NCBI RefSeq assembly: GCF_003574215.1
Contig: NZ_AP018558.1
Coordinates: 62,001 to 126,000 of the forward strand
DNA length: 64,000 nt
Source: Hydrogenophilus thermoluteolus
Lineage (GTDB): Bacteria > Pseudomonadota > Gammaproteobacteria > Burkholderiales > Rhodocyclaceae
Direction of reading: 5' to 3'
Every line of letters starts with the position of its first letter. Position 1 is the first letter of the stretch. This document shows positions 1 through 7,403 of the stretch, piece after piece. The position numbers were made by a program, and so were the translations under genes. The notes under the pieces were generated by a model that ran no database searches, was not told the DNA's origin, and saw nothing but the letters and a program-made list of their open reading frames with translations.

Positions 1-440
1 CAGTGAGCCCCGGCGCCGCGAATATCGTCCGGCCACGGGTCAGGGTTGATGTTGCCGACATCAGTGCCCACGCACTCTTTGAACGCGTAGAGACGCATTT
101 CGTGGCCGCTTGGGAGGTTGAATTGCAACATGCGGCCAGTGGAGGGCAACGTCCCTTCGGGGAGCATTGTCGTGGAGATGCCATAGGCCTCGATCTTTTC
201 TTGGAGCTCGTCGAGATCCTCTTCCCGTTCTACCTTGTAGGCGACATGGTTGAGGCCCGCTCGATCGGAAGGGGTCAGGATGAGGGAGAACTTGTCCCAT
301 TCGTCCCAGCATTTGAGGTAGACGTTCCCGTGCTTGTCTTCCATCACCTTTTTCATGCCGAGAACGTTTTCATAGTGGCGCACCGCCGCGGCCATGTCCA
401 TGACGCGCAGGCTAGCGTGACCAATACGCAGGATGCCCAT
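1..440 (-). CDS. Catechol 2,3-dioxygenase, N-terminal part (runs off window)
   Basis: This is the N-terminal half of an extradiol ring-cleavage dioxygenase of the XylE/DmpB type, which opens catechol next to its hydroxyls to give 2-hydroxymuconic semialdehyde in the meta pathway. Read on the minus strand from ATG at 438-440, the protein begins MGILRIGHASLRVMDM and continues through LNHVAYKV and STGRMLQFNLPSGHEMRLY, in keeping with the vicinal-oxygen-chelate fold. The frame stays open to base 1, so the C-terminal half lies outside. An AAAGGAGAG ribosome site sits just upstream, inside the last codons of the ferredoxin gene, whose stop is 2 bases before this start, so the two are probably translationally coupled. 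The pairing with a XylT-type ferredoxin, which reactivates oxidised C23O, supports the assignment. Substrate preference (catechol or methylcatechols) cannot be read from this fragment. Confidence 0.93.
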   Translation of the reverse strand, partial: MGILRIGHASLRVMDMAAAVRHYENVLGMKKVMEDKHGNVYLKCWDEWDKFSLILTPSDRAGLNHVAYKVEREEDLDELQEKIEAYGISTTMLPEGTLPSTGRMLQFNLPSGHEMRLYAFKECVGTDVGNINPDPWPDDIRGAGAH

Positions 441-442
441 TG

Positions 443-817
443 CTACTCTCCTTTACTTTGGGTGGATAAACGACCTTGACCGTTTGCGGCGGCCAAGGCA
501 AGAAACGGTTTGCTCATTTTTCCAACCACGGTCAGCACAACCGCAGAGCGCGGGGCGACCCGACAGGCCAGGGTGATTCCCTGCGCTTCTTCTTCTTCGG
601 ACACATGGGCGCGACTGATCGGGCCGACCACTTCGACCTCCCCTGAGAGGATGCGCACTTTGCAGATCCCACACCCCCCATTGATACACCCGACAGGGAT
701 CCCGCGCCGCCCGAGTCGCACCATTCCGCGCAAAAGGTTTTCGTCTTTTGCGCAAAGGTAAGATTCACCCGTGTTGGTGACCTCAACTGAGAAGGTTTGC
801 ATTGTCGTTCGATACAT
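443..817 (-). CDS. XylT/DmpQ-type [2Fe-2S] ferredoxin
   Basis: A small plant-type ferredoxin of about 124 residues. It has the cluster motif C-x4-C-x2-C (CINGGCGIC) followed about 30 residues later by LAC, which supplies the fourth ligand. In aromatic meta-cleavage operons such ferredoxins re-reduce the inactivated iron of catechol 2,3-dioxygenase. It directly precedes the dioxygenase gene and ends 2 bases before its start. The start is uncertain: the frame is open upstream to an ATG at 883, but that codon lies inside the LysR operator and upstream of the promoter. ATG at 817 or ATG at 802 are the realistic starts, and neither has a clear Shine-Dalgarno sequence. The predicted transcription start is near 820, so the mRNA would be leaderless or almost so if 817 is used. 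Confidence 0.9.
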   Translation of the reverse strand: MYRTTMQTFSVEVTNTGESYLCAKDENLLRGMVRLGRRGIPVGCINGGCGICKVRILSGEVEVVGPISRAHVSEEEEAQGITLACRVAPRSAVVLTVVGKMSKPFLALAAANGQGRLSTQSKGE

Positions 818-826
818 AGTAATCCC

Positions 827-855
827 AGTATAAAAATTACAATTCATACCGTCAA
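827..855 (-). promoter_or_regulatory. Sigma70 promoter of the ferredoxin-dioxygenase operon
   Basis: On the minus strand TTGACG (855-850) is separated by exactly 17 bases from TATACT (832-827), close to the ideal sigma70 arrangement. The expected transcription start is near base 820. The LysR-type operator at 877-891 is then centred near -64, the usual place for the recognition site of this regulator family. Confidence 0.75.
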
Positions 856-864
856 ATACTTTTT

Positions 865-894
865 TTGTTTGTTTTGATACCATGTTTGTATACT
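865..894 (+). promoter_or_regulatory. Candidate promoter of the lysR gene
   Basis: TTGTTT (865-870) and TATACT (889-894) are 18 bases apart on the plus strand. The ATAC-N7-GTAT operator (877-891) lies between these boxes, so binding would repress the regulator's own gene, as is typical for LysR families. The -35 box is weak, so this is a moderate call. Confidence 0.5.
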
Positions 895-910
895 GATATG
901 CTATTAGTAT
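877..910. promoter_or_regulatory. LysR-family operator: ATAC-N7-GTAT plus a second half-matching site
   Basis: A perfect ATAC-N7-GTAT dyad occupies 877-891. This is the consensus known for the BenM/CatM group of LysR regulators of aromatic catabolism. A second, imperfect site (ATAT-N7-GTAT) lies at 896-910, centred 19 bases away. They sit between the divergent ferredoxin operon and lysR. The first would be the recognition site for activation leftward, and both overlap the lysR promoter. Confidence 0.7.
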
Positions 911-932
911 TTTTTATTTTTGAGGTGGAGTC

Positions 933-1862
933 ATGGACCGCTGGTTGCGAGCGTTGGATGATGGTCGGCGTTTGCGGCTTTTTCTTGCTGTTGCTGAGGA
1001 AGGAAATGTTTGCCGTGCTGCGGAGCGGGTTCATATGGCGCAGCCGCCGCTCTCCCGTCAGATTCAGGCATTGGAAGAGGACTTGGGCGTTAAGCTCTTC
1101 AAACGAACTGCCCGAGGGATGGAAATTACCGAGGCGGGGCGCGTGTTGGTTGATGAAGTGCGTCACCTTCTGGGGCTGGCCGAGCAGGCCGCAGAGCGCA
1201 CCCGGTCAGCCGCGGCCGGTGAGTTGGGTCGGCTGGATGTGGGGCTCTTCGGTTCTGGCATTTTGGATGTGATACCGAGGATTCTTACCCAATTTCATCG
1301 TCGTTTCCCAAAAGTACGGATTGCGCTGCACAACCTTACCAAAGCGGAGCAGTTGCAGTGGCTACGCGATCGCCGACTTACCGTTGGGTTCAACCGCTAT
1401 GTGCCGGACGAGCCCGATATCGAAGTGGAGAAAATTTACGAAGAGCCGTTGATGGTGGCGCTTCCCGCTACGCACCCTCTGGTTGACCAAGAGGTGATTA
1501 CGGTCGAGATGTTAGCGGAGGAGCCGATGATTCTCTACCCCAACCTTCCGCTCCACGGGCTGGCACAAGAGATTCGCTTGGTTTTTCAAAGTGATGGAGT
1601 GACGATTCGCGTCGAGCAAGAGGTGGAGGATTTCTTGACCGCAGTGGCGTTGGTATCGGTTGGCTTTGGGGTGACGATTACGACACGCTCCGCTGCCAAT
1701 CTCAATTTACCCAATGTGGTGTACCGTTCCTTCCGTTCGCAACGGCTGTCGACATTGGAGTTGTGTTGTCTGTGGCGTAGAGACGACCACTCACCAGTTT
1801 TAACGGCATTTCTGAATATCGCGCGGGATGCTTGCCAGTGGAAAGAGGAATCCGTGTTGTAG
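933..1862 (+). CDS. LysR-family transcriptional regulator, aromatic catabolism type
   Basis: A 309-residue LysR-type regulator. The N-terminal winged helix-turn-helix is clear: FLAVAEEGNVCRAAERVHMAQPPLSRQIQALEEDLGVKLFKR, written here only as landmarks at residues about 17-60 (AERVHMAQPPLSRQIQ is the recognition helix region). The rest is the periplasmic-binding-protein-like effector domain. A good ribosome site (GAGGTGGAG) precedes ATG 933. It is transcribed away from the ferredoxin/catechol dioxygenase genes, sharing a 115-base regulatory region with an ATAC-N7-GTAT dyad, so it most likely activates them in response to an aromatic compound or ring-cleavage product. The inducer cannot be told from sequence. 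It converges on yifB, with 49 bases between the stop codons. Confidence 0.92.
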   Translation: MDRWLRALDDGRRLRLFLAVAEEGNVCRAAERVHMAQPPLSRQIQALEEDLGVKLFKRTARGMEITEAGRVLVDEVRHLLGLAEQAAERTRSAAAGELGRLDVGLFGSGILDVIPRILTQFHRRFPKVRIALHNLTKAEQLQWLRDRRLTVGFNRYVPDEPDIEVEKIYEEPLMVALPATHPLVDQEVITVEMLAEEPMILYPNLPLHGLAQEIRLVFQSDGVTIRVEQEVEDFLTAVALVSVGFGVTITTRSAANLNLPNVVYRSFRSQRLSTLELCCLWRRDDHSPVLTAFLNIARDACQWKEESVL

Positions 1863-1911
1863 GGGTTGCCGGAAACGTCGTCGTTTTAGCGCGTGGTGTC
1901 GTTTCAGCGCT

Positions 1912-3453
1912 TCAACCCCACGGCAAACGGCGCAGTTGCACCGCTTCGGCAAGATGCGCCCCGCCGATTCGTTCACACCCCGCCAGATCGGCGATGGTAC
2001 GTGCCACTTTACGGATACGGTGGTGGGCGCGGGCAGAGAGTTGGAGCCGCTCTGCGGCTTTCACAAGGAGCTCTTCGGCCGCAGGTTCCAACGGGGCAAA
2101 GCGGTCGAGTTCGGCGGGGGAGAGCGCGGCGTTCGGTTTGCCTTGTCGCCGCTGTTGGCGGGCGCGGGCGTCGCGAACGCGCGCGGCCACCACGGCGCTT
2201 GTTTCGCCCGGAGGGGCGTGGGCAAGCGTTTCGGCGGAGAGGCGGGGCGCTTCGACCATGAGGTCGATGCGGTCAAGGAGCGGCCCGGAGAGTCGCGCGC
2301 GGTAGCGCTCGATTTGCGCAGGGGTGCAGCGGCAGCGGTCCGACGGGTCGCCCAGGTAACCACATGGACATGGGTTCATTGCTGCGACGAGCTGAAAGCG
2401 CGCGGGGAAAGTGACCCGTTGCCGCAGCCGCGCGACGGTGATTTCGCCCGTTTCGAGCGGTTCGCGCAGTGCTTCGAGCACGGTACGGGAAAATTCCGGG
2501 AGTTCGTCGAGAAAGAGGACGCCGTGGTGGGCGAGCGCGATTTCGCCCGGAAGGATCCTGCCTGCTGCGCCGCCACCGACGATCGCCGGAAGGGACGCCG
2601 AATGGTGCGGGGCGCGAAACGGGCGTTGCCGCCAGGCGCTGGGGTCGAATGGCGCCAAGAGCGAATGGATCGCTGCGGTTTCCAGCGCTTCGGCTTCGTC
2701 AAGCGGCGGTAGCAGCGTGGGCAGGCGCGCGGCAAGCATCGATTTGCCGGCGCCAGGCGGGCCGAAAAGGAGCAGCGAATGGCCCCCGGCCGCAGCGATT
2801 TCGAGCGCCCGCTTCGCGGCTGCTTGTCCTTTGACGTCGCTGAGGTCGAGCGAAGCGGCAGAGAATGCAGTATCACCGGGTGCAGCGGTGGCGGGTGCGA
2901 ACGCCTCCGGCCAGCCCGAAGGTTGCCGACCGTCGAGCCAGGCGTGGGCGTCCTGGAGGTCGCGCACCGGGTAACAGACCAAGTCGCCGACGAGCTGCGC
3001 TTCGGCCCAGTTCGCAACGGGAAGGATGAGCGCACGGCCTGCCTGTTTGGCGGCAAGCGCGGTGGGCAGCACCCCAGCCACGGGGCGGACCGAGCCGTCG
3101 AGCCCGAGTTCGCCGATGATTTCGCACTGGGCAAGCGCTTTGCCAGCGGCGATTTGGCCGCTGGCGGCAAGGAGCCCGAGCGCGATGGGGAGGTCGAAGC
3201 GGCTGCCGCTCTTGGGAAGGTCGGCCGGTGCGAGATTCACGGTGATGCGGCGCACCGGAAATTCGTATCCGGCACTGGTAAGCGCCGCCCGGACGCGGTC
3301 GCGCGCCTCTTTCACTTCGGCATCAGGCAGTCCCACGAGCGAAAAGCTCGGCAGGCCATTGGCCAAGTGCGCTTCGATCACCACTTCGGGCGCTGTGACA
3401 CCCAGTGCGGCGCGGGTGCGAACCGAAGCCAGTGCCACAGCCTTTCCCGTCAC
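1912..3453 (-). CDS. comM: YifB/ComM family AAA+ ATPase (Mg-chelatase-like)
   Basis: A 513-residue protein of the YifB/ComM family. ComM is a hexameric helicase that promotes branch migration during natural transformation; many genomes label it Mg chelatase-like. An N-terminal Lon-S16-like fold region (GLPDAEVKEARDRVRAAL) is followed by an AAA+ module with Walker A GPPGAGKS at residues 231-238 and Walker B VLFLDELPEF near 312-321. A Cys-rich segment MNPCPCGYLG and a C-terminal helical domain ending LRRLPWG complete the usual full-length architecture. The start is GTG at 3453, overlapping the tyrS stop codon as GTGA, so the gene is the downstream partner of tyrS and is probably translationally coupled to it. 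Whether this host is naturally competent cannot be told here. Confidence 0.92.
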   Translation of the reverse strand: MTGKAVALASVRTRAALGVTAPEVVIEAHLANGLPSFSLVGLPDAEVKEARDRVRAALTSAGYEFPVRRITVNLAPADLPKSGSRFDLPIALGLLAASGQIAAGKALAQCEIIGELGLDGSVRPVAGVLPTALAAKQAGRALILPVANWAEAQLVGDLVCYPVRDLQDAHAWLDGRQPSGWPEAFAPATAAPGDTAFSAASLDLSDVKGQAAAKRALEIAAAGGHSLLLFGPPGAGKSMLAARLPTLLPPLDEAEALETAAIHSLLAPFDPSAWRQRPFRAPHHSASLPAIVGGGAAGRILPGEIALAHHGVLFLDELPEFSRTVLEALREPLETGEITVARLRQRVTFPARFQLVAAMNPCPCGYLGDPSDRCRCTPAQIERYRARLSGPLLDRIDLMVEAPRLSAETLAHAPPGETSAVVAARVRDARARQQRRQGKPNAALSPAELDRFAPLEPAAEELLVKAAERLQLSARAHHRIRKVARTIADLAGCERIGGAHLAEAVQLRRLPWG

Positions 3454-4736
3454 TGTGTTGCAGCGGTGTCCCAGACGACGAGCGCGTGCTGTTTTTTGCC
3501 GCGCGACAGGATCGTGTACCGTCCAAAGCGGCGCGCGTCGCTCTCAAGCAGCGCACTCAGGTCGTTGACCTTGGCGCCGTTTACCGCAACCGCATTGCTT
3601 TGGATGAAGGTGCGCGCTTCGCTCTTCGAGCGGGCAAGCTGTGCGGCGACCAGCGCGTCGATGAGCGGGGTGGGTTGTGCCGGAAGACGAACCGACGGCA
3701 TGCCGTCGAGCGCGAGTTGTGCGTAATCCGTTTCGGTAAGCGCCGCCAGGTCACCAGAGAAGAGCGCTTGGGTGATGCGCTGCGCCGCAGCGAGTGCTTC
3801 CGGCCCATGGACGAGGCGCGTGACCTCTTCAGCCAAGATCCGCTGCGCCTCTGGTTTGCCGTCACGCGCGCGGTCGGCCGCTTCGATCGCTTCGATCTCC
3901 GCAACCGGCAGAAAGGTGAAGTAGCGCAGGAATTTGTAGACGTCGGCATCGGCCGTGTTGAGCCAGAACTGGTAGAACTGATAGGGAGAGGTTTTGCTTG
4001 GGTCGAGCCAGACGGCGCCCGATTCGGTTTTGCCGAATTTGGTGCCGTCCGCCTTGGTGACGAGCGGCAGCGTCAACCCGAACGCCTCAGTGCGGAAGTA
4101 GCGGCGGATGAGGTCGATCCCGGCGGTGATGTTGCCCCACTGGTCAGAGCCGCCCAATTGCAGCCGACAGCCGTGCCGACGGTAGAGTTCGGCAAAGTCG
4201 TAGGCTTGGAGCAGCATGTAGGAAAATTCGGTAAACGAGATGCCCACTTCGTCGCGTTCGATGCGGGCGGCAACCGCCTCTTTTTTGATCATCGCGTTCA
4301 CGGAGAAGTGTTTGCCGACGTCGCGCAAAAAAGTGAGCACGTTCATTTCGCCGAACCAGTCGTGGTTGTTGGCGATGATCGCAGCGTTGGCGCCGTCGAA
4401 CTCCAGGAACGGTTCGAGTTGGCGACGAATCTTAGCCGACCATTCGAGGACGGTGTCCAACGTATTGAGTTTGCGCTCTTGCGCTTTGAAACTGGGGTCC
4501 CCGATCATCCCGGTGGCGCCACCGACGAGCGCAACCGGCTTGTGCCCTGCCAGTTGGAAACGGCGCAGCGCCAAAACCGGCACCAGATGGCCCAGATGGA
4601 GGCTGTCCGCAGTGGGGTCGAAGCCGCAGTAGAGCGTGATCGGACCGTTGGTGAGCGCTTCGGCGAGCGCTTCCGGATGGGTGCATTGGGCGATGAGGCC
4701 GCGTGCGGCGAGGTCGTCGAGTAGGTTCGTGGTCAT
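3450..4736 (-). CDS. tyrS: Tyrosyl-tRNA synthetase
   Basis: A 428-residue class I aminoacyl-tRNA synthetase that charges tRNA-Tyr. The HIGH signature appears as HLGH (residues 47-50) and the KMSKS signature as KFGKT (233-237), the form found in the E. coli-like TyrS group. The tyrosine-pocket landmarks LQLGGSDQWGNI and LLQAYDF are present. A C-terminal S4-like RNA-binding segment (SKSEARTFIQSNAVAVNG) is intact. Length matches the roughly 424-residue family norm. ATG at 4734-4736 was chosen because the conserved N-terminus starts there; the long open frame upstream has no homology. It is divergent from the glycerate kinase gene and overlaps yifB downstream. Confidence 0.97.
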   Translation of the reverse strand: MTTNLLDDLAARGLIAQCTHPEALAEALTNGPITLYCGFDPTADSLHLGHLVPVLALRRFQLAGHKPVALVGGATGMIGDPSFKAQERKLNTLDTVLEWSAKIRRQLEPFLEFDGANAAIIANNHDWFGEMNVLTFLRDVGKHFSVNAMIKKEAVAARIERDEVGISFTEFSYMLLQAYDFAELYRRHGCRLQLGGSDQWGNITAGIDLIRRYFRTEAFGLTLPLVTKADGTKFGKTESGAVWLDPSKTSPYQFYQFWLNTADADVYKFLRYFTFLPVAEIEAIEAADRARDGKPEAQRILAEEVTRLVHGPEALAAAQRITQALFSGDLAALTETDYAQLALDGMPSVRLPAQPTPLIDALVAAQLARSKSEARTFIQSNAVAVNGAKVNDLSALLESDARRFGRYTILSRGKKQHALVVWDTAATQ

Positions 4737-4992
4737 CGTCGTTGCCGTTGCACGAAATGGGACTGCCGGGATTATAACGTCTGGGGCGCGAAGGGGGCCG
4801 CAAGATTCCGCGTGGTGTAGCCGCACCGCAAGGGTTGGCGGTCTGGGGGTGATTAGCGGTATAGAATGGCACCCGTAGGGTGGTGGGGTAGCGTCGATGC
4901 GTATCGCACCGCACGGGGCGTGACGCCGGTGATCGAACCCGGGGTGGTGTTCAGCAAAACCACACGGTGGATCGTTGGATGGGAGGTGGCCG
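4737..4992. other. Divergent intergenic region between tyrS and glycerate kinase
   Basis: This 256-base stretch is the longest without a gene in the window. It must carry the promoters for tyrS (leftward) and the kinase (rightward). A possible rightward promoter is TTGGCG (4835-4840) with TATAGA (4860-4865), but the 19-base spacer is long. I see no T-box, riboswitch or tRNA-like structure that I could support. Confidence 0.35.
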
Positions 4993-6360
4993 ATGGCGGA
5001 ACGGGGCAGTGACCGATCGGTCGCGCCGCAAAAGGATGAGGCGGTTCGCGCGCAGCTGCGTGCCCTTTTCGCTGCGGCGGTGGCGCGGGCGCAACCCGAA
5101 CAGGTGATGCCGGAATGGGTGGCGCAGTTGATCGCTGAAGCGCCGCGTGGCCGGACGATCGTCGTCGGTGCCGGAAAAGCGAGCGCAGCGATGGCCGCGG
5201 CGCTCGCGGCGCAATGGCCAGAGGCGTTGCCCCTTTCCGGCGTGGTGGTGACCCGATACGGCCATCTGCCGCCAGCGTGCGCGCACGGCGCGACACCGTG
5301 CGGACGCATCCGACTTCTCGAAGCGGCCCACCCGACCCCCGATGCGGCAGGGTGCCATGCCGCGCAAATGGTGCTCGACGCGGTGGCCGAAGCGGGCCCG
5401 GACGATCGTGTGGTCTGTCTCCTCTCTGGCGGGGGTTCGGCGTTGTTGCCGCTTCCACAAGCGGGAGTGTCCCTTGCCACATTGCAGTCGATCACCGCGC
5501 AGTTGTTGGCCTGCGGCGCGACGATTGCCGAAATCAACTGCGTGCGCAAACACCTGTCGCGGATCCAAGGCGGACGGTTGGCGCTTGCCGCAGCACCGGC
5601 ACCGGTGGTGACGTTGGCGATCAGCGACGTGCCGGGGGACGACCCTGCGGTGATCGCAAGCGGCCCCACGGTCCCTGACCCCACGACCTGCGCGGAAGCG
5701 TTGGCGGTGCTCGAACGCTATGCGATCGCAGTGCCTGACGCAGTCCGTACCGCGCTCGCTGAGGGGCGCTGGGAGACCCCGAAACCGGACCATCCCCACT
5801 TTGCCCGTTGTCGTTATCACCTCATCGCAACGCCATGGGAGAGCCTCGCCGCAGCGGCCAACGCGGCGCGCCGTTTCGGTTTCGCTCCCCATATCCTGAG
5901 CGACGCGATCGAAGGAGAGAGCCAGACGGTGGCGCAGTGGCACGCCGCGCTCGCCCGCGCGGTGGTGTGCCACGGTGAGCCGTTTTGCGCGCCGTGTGTG
6001 CTCCTCTCTGGCGGGGAGACGACAGTAACATTGCCGCGAAAACCTGCTGACCCGCTCCTTCCGGCACGGGGTGGGCGCAACAGTGAATTTCTGCTGGCGC
6101 TGGCGTTGGCGCTGGACGGAGCAGCGCATGTCTGGGCGATCGCGGGGGATACCGACGGGATCGACGGCAGCGAAGAGAACGCCGGGGCGCTCGTCACCCC
6201 GACCACCCTGGCGCGCGCTCGTGCGTTGGGGTTGGATGCGCGGCGTTACCTGGTGGCTCACGACGCGTACGAGTTCTTTGCGGCGCTGGGCGACTTGGTG
6301 GTGACCGGGCCGACGCGGACCAACGTCAACGATTTCCGGGCGCTCATCATCGTGCGATAA
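4993..6360 (+). CDS. Glycerate 2-kinase (GckA/TtuD, MOFRL family)
   Basis: A 455-residue member of the class-II glycerate kinase family (DUF4147 plus MOFRL domains). It phosphorylates D-glycerate at position 2 in glyoxylate, serine-cycle or tartrate breakdown routes. Landmarks are GRTIVVGAGKASAAMA near the N-terminus, VCLLSGGGSALLPLP, the INCVRKHLSRIQGGRLA stretch, and the C-terminal MOFRL region with LLSGGETTVTL, RGGRNSEFLLALAL and AGDTDGIDGSEENAGA. ATG 4993 is preferred because GGGAGGTGG lies just upstream; an in-frame TTG at 4975 would place the start ahead of that ribosome site. No tartronate or hydroxypyruvate genes flank it, so its pathway here is open. It appears to be transcribed alone or with the TauE gene. 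Confidence 0.9.
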   Translation: MAERGSDRSVAPQKDEAVRAQLRALFAAAVARAQPEQVMPEWVAQLIAEAPRGRTIVVGAGKASAAMAAALAAQWPEALPLSGVVVTRYGHLPPACAHGATPCGRIRLLEAAHPTPDAAGCHAAQMVLDAVAEAGPDDRVVCLLSGGGSALLPLPQAGVSLATLQSITAQLLACGATIAEINCVRKHLSRIQGGRLALAAAPAPVVTLAISDVPGDDPAVIASGPTVPDPTTCAEALAVLERYAIAVPDAVRTALAEGRWETPKPDHPHFARCRYHLIATPWESLAAAANAARRFGFAPHILSDAIEGESQTVAQWHAALARAVVCHGEPFCAPCVLLSGGETTVTLPRKPADPLLPARGGRNSEFLLALALALDGAAHVWAIAGDTDGIDGSEENAGALVTPTTLARARALGLDARRYLVAHDAYEFFAALGDLVVTGPTRTNVNDFRALIIVR

Positions 6361-6374
6361 AACCCAGGTCGATA

Positions 6375-6420
6375 ACGGAATAACCGAAAACGGGTGTTTT
6401 CCGTACCGCATGCCCGGTAC
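6375..6420. repeat. Two adjacent inverted repeats between glycerate kinase and tauE
   Basis: An imperfect hairpin has outer arms ACGGAA (6375-6380) and TTCCGT (6399-6404). Next to it lies a perfect 6-base repeat, GTACCG (6403-6408) and CGGTAC (6415-6420). Neither is followed by a T-run, so a classical rho-independent terminator is unlikely. They may be an mRNA stabilising structure or an operator for the downstream exporter. Confidence 0.35.
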
Positions 6421-6452
6421 ATTTGAAAGCAGACAGGTACGGGCAAAACGGT

Positions 6453-7307
6453 ATGGAATGGGCTCTGGTTGCAGGCGGCGCGCTCGTTGGCTTCATCGTC
6501 GGGTTGACCGGCGTCGGAGGCGGTTCGTTGATGACGCCGCTCTTGATCTACGGGTTTGGTGTATCGCCTCACCTTGCGGTCGGAACCGACCTTCTGTTTG
6601 CGGCGATCACCAAATCGGGGGGTGCGCTTTCCTTTGCAAAGCATCGCATGGTGCCGTGGCGAATCGTCGTTCCGCTCACCGTCGGCGGCCTGGCAGGGGT
6701 CGGTGTGATGTTGGTGTTCCTGAAAACCGTAGGGCCGGCGAGCGAACACGTTCACCGCCTGATGCAGCACACGTTGGGGGTGATGTTGCTGCTCACCGCA
6801 GCGGCAACCCTCTACAAAGTGGTGAAGAGCGGGGGCGTGGTGACGCCATCGCCAAGCGCCGCATTGGACAACCGTGCCACTCCTGCCGCGGCGCATGGTC
6901 GCGTCAATTCTGGCAGCGCAGCGCACACGGTGCGCGATCGCGAACAGCCACGTTGGGCGGCGGGACCCTGGTTGATGGGCGCGGTGATCGGCGCGTTGGT
7001 CACGCTCACCTCGGTTGGGGCTGGTGCGGTGGGTATGGCGATCCTGATGGTGCTCTATCCGCATGTGCCGTTGCCCCGGCTGGTCGCTGCGGACGTCACC
7101 TACGCCGTGCCGCTGACGCTGGCGGCGGGGTTGGGGCACGCTGCGCTCGGCACCGTCGATTGGGCGATGCTGGGTTGGTTGTTGTTGGGTTCGCTTCCAG
7201 GTATCTGGGTCGGGAGTCACCTGGTCCGTGTCGTCCCACAACGCTGGGTACGCTCCGTTTTGTCGCTGCTGTTGGGCGGCATCGGTGCGAAGCTGCTGCT
7301 AGCGTAG
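6453..7307 (+). CDS. TauE/SafE family sulfite/anion exporter
   Basis: A 284-residue inner-membrane protein of the TauE/SafE (former DUF81) family, whose studied members export sulfite, sulfoacetate or related anions. Hydrophobic segments occur in two sets, at the N-terminus (ALVGFIVGLTGVGGGSLMTP) and the C-terminus (LLLGSLPGIWVGS, LSLLLGGIGAKLLLA), with the family glycine-rich motifs GVGGGSLMTP and SVGAGAVGMA in the matching positions of each half. A hydrophilic linker of about 45 residues (roughly 125-170, rich in A, N, S and R) joins the halves. ATG 6453 is chosen because the conserved region begins there; the ribosome site is weak. The substrate cannot be inferred from sequence, and no sulfonate catabolic gene is adjacent. 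Confidence 0.88.
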   Translation: MEWALVAGGALVGFIVGLTGVGGGSLMTPLLIYGFGVSPHLAVGTDLLFAAITKSGGALSFAKHRMVPWRIVVPLTVGGLAGVGVMLVFLKTVGPASEHVHRLMQHTLGVMLLLTAAATLYKVVKSGGVVTPSPSAALDNRATPAAAHGRVNSGSAAHTVRDREQPRWAAGPWLMGAVIGALVTLTSVGAGAVGMAILMVLYPHVPLPRLVAADVTYAVPLTLAAGLGHAALGTVDWAMLGWLLLGSLPGIWVGSHLVRVVPQRWVRSVLSLLLGGIGAKLLLA

Positions 7308-7321
7308 CGATTCGCGGTAGC

Positions 7322-7351
7322 GAACAAGTCAAACAAACGTTTGACTTGTTC
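7322..7351. promoter_or_regulatory. Perfect 13-base inverted repeat, PsrA-like operator
   Basis: Arms 7322-7334 and 7339-7351 are exact reverse complements with a 4-base spacer. The core reads CAAAC-N4-GTTTG (7330-7343), which matches the motif reported for PsrA, a TetR-family fatty-acid-responsive regulator. The right arm covers the -35 box of the promoter for the nitronate monooxygenase gene, so a repressor bound here would block transcription. No T-run follows, which argues against a terminator. Confidence 0.65.
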
Positions 7352-7369
7352 ATCTCCTTGCGCTATCCT
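7341..7369 (+). promoter_or_regulatory. Sigma70 promoter of the nitronate monooxygenase-esterase unit
   Basis: TTGACT (7341-7346) is followed after 17 bases by TATCCT (7364-7369). Transcription would begin near 7377, leaving a leader of about 27 bases with an AAGGAGAA ribosome site before ATG 7404. The -35 box lies inside the inverted-repeat operator. Confidence 0.7.
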
Positions 7370-7403
7370 TGATCTGTTTTTTCGACACGCCAAGGAGAAC
7401 CCT

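Noticed and set aside
3405..6411. Long open frames opposite tyrS and the glycerate kinase
   Set aside because: They mirror genes with full catalytic signatures and have no recognisable motifs; such shadow frames are expected in GC-rich DNA.
7322..7351. Inverted repeat as a terminator for tauE
   Set aside because: No T-run follows, the arms are AT-rich, and the repeat overlaps the -35 box of a good downstream promoter.
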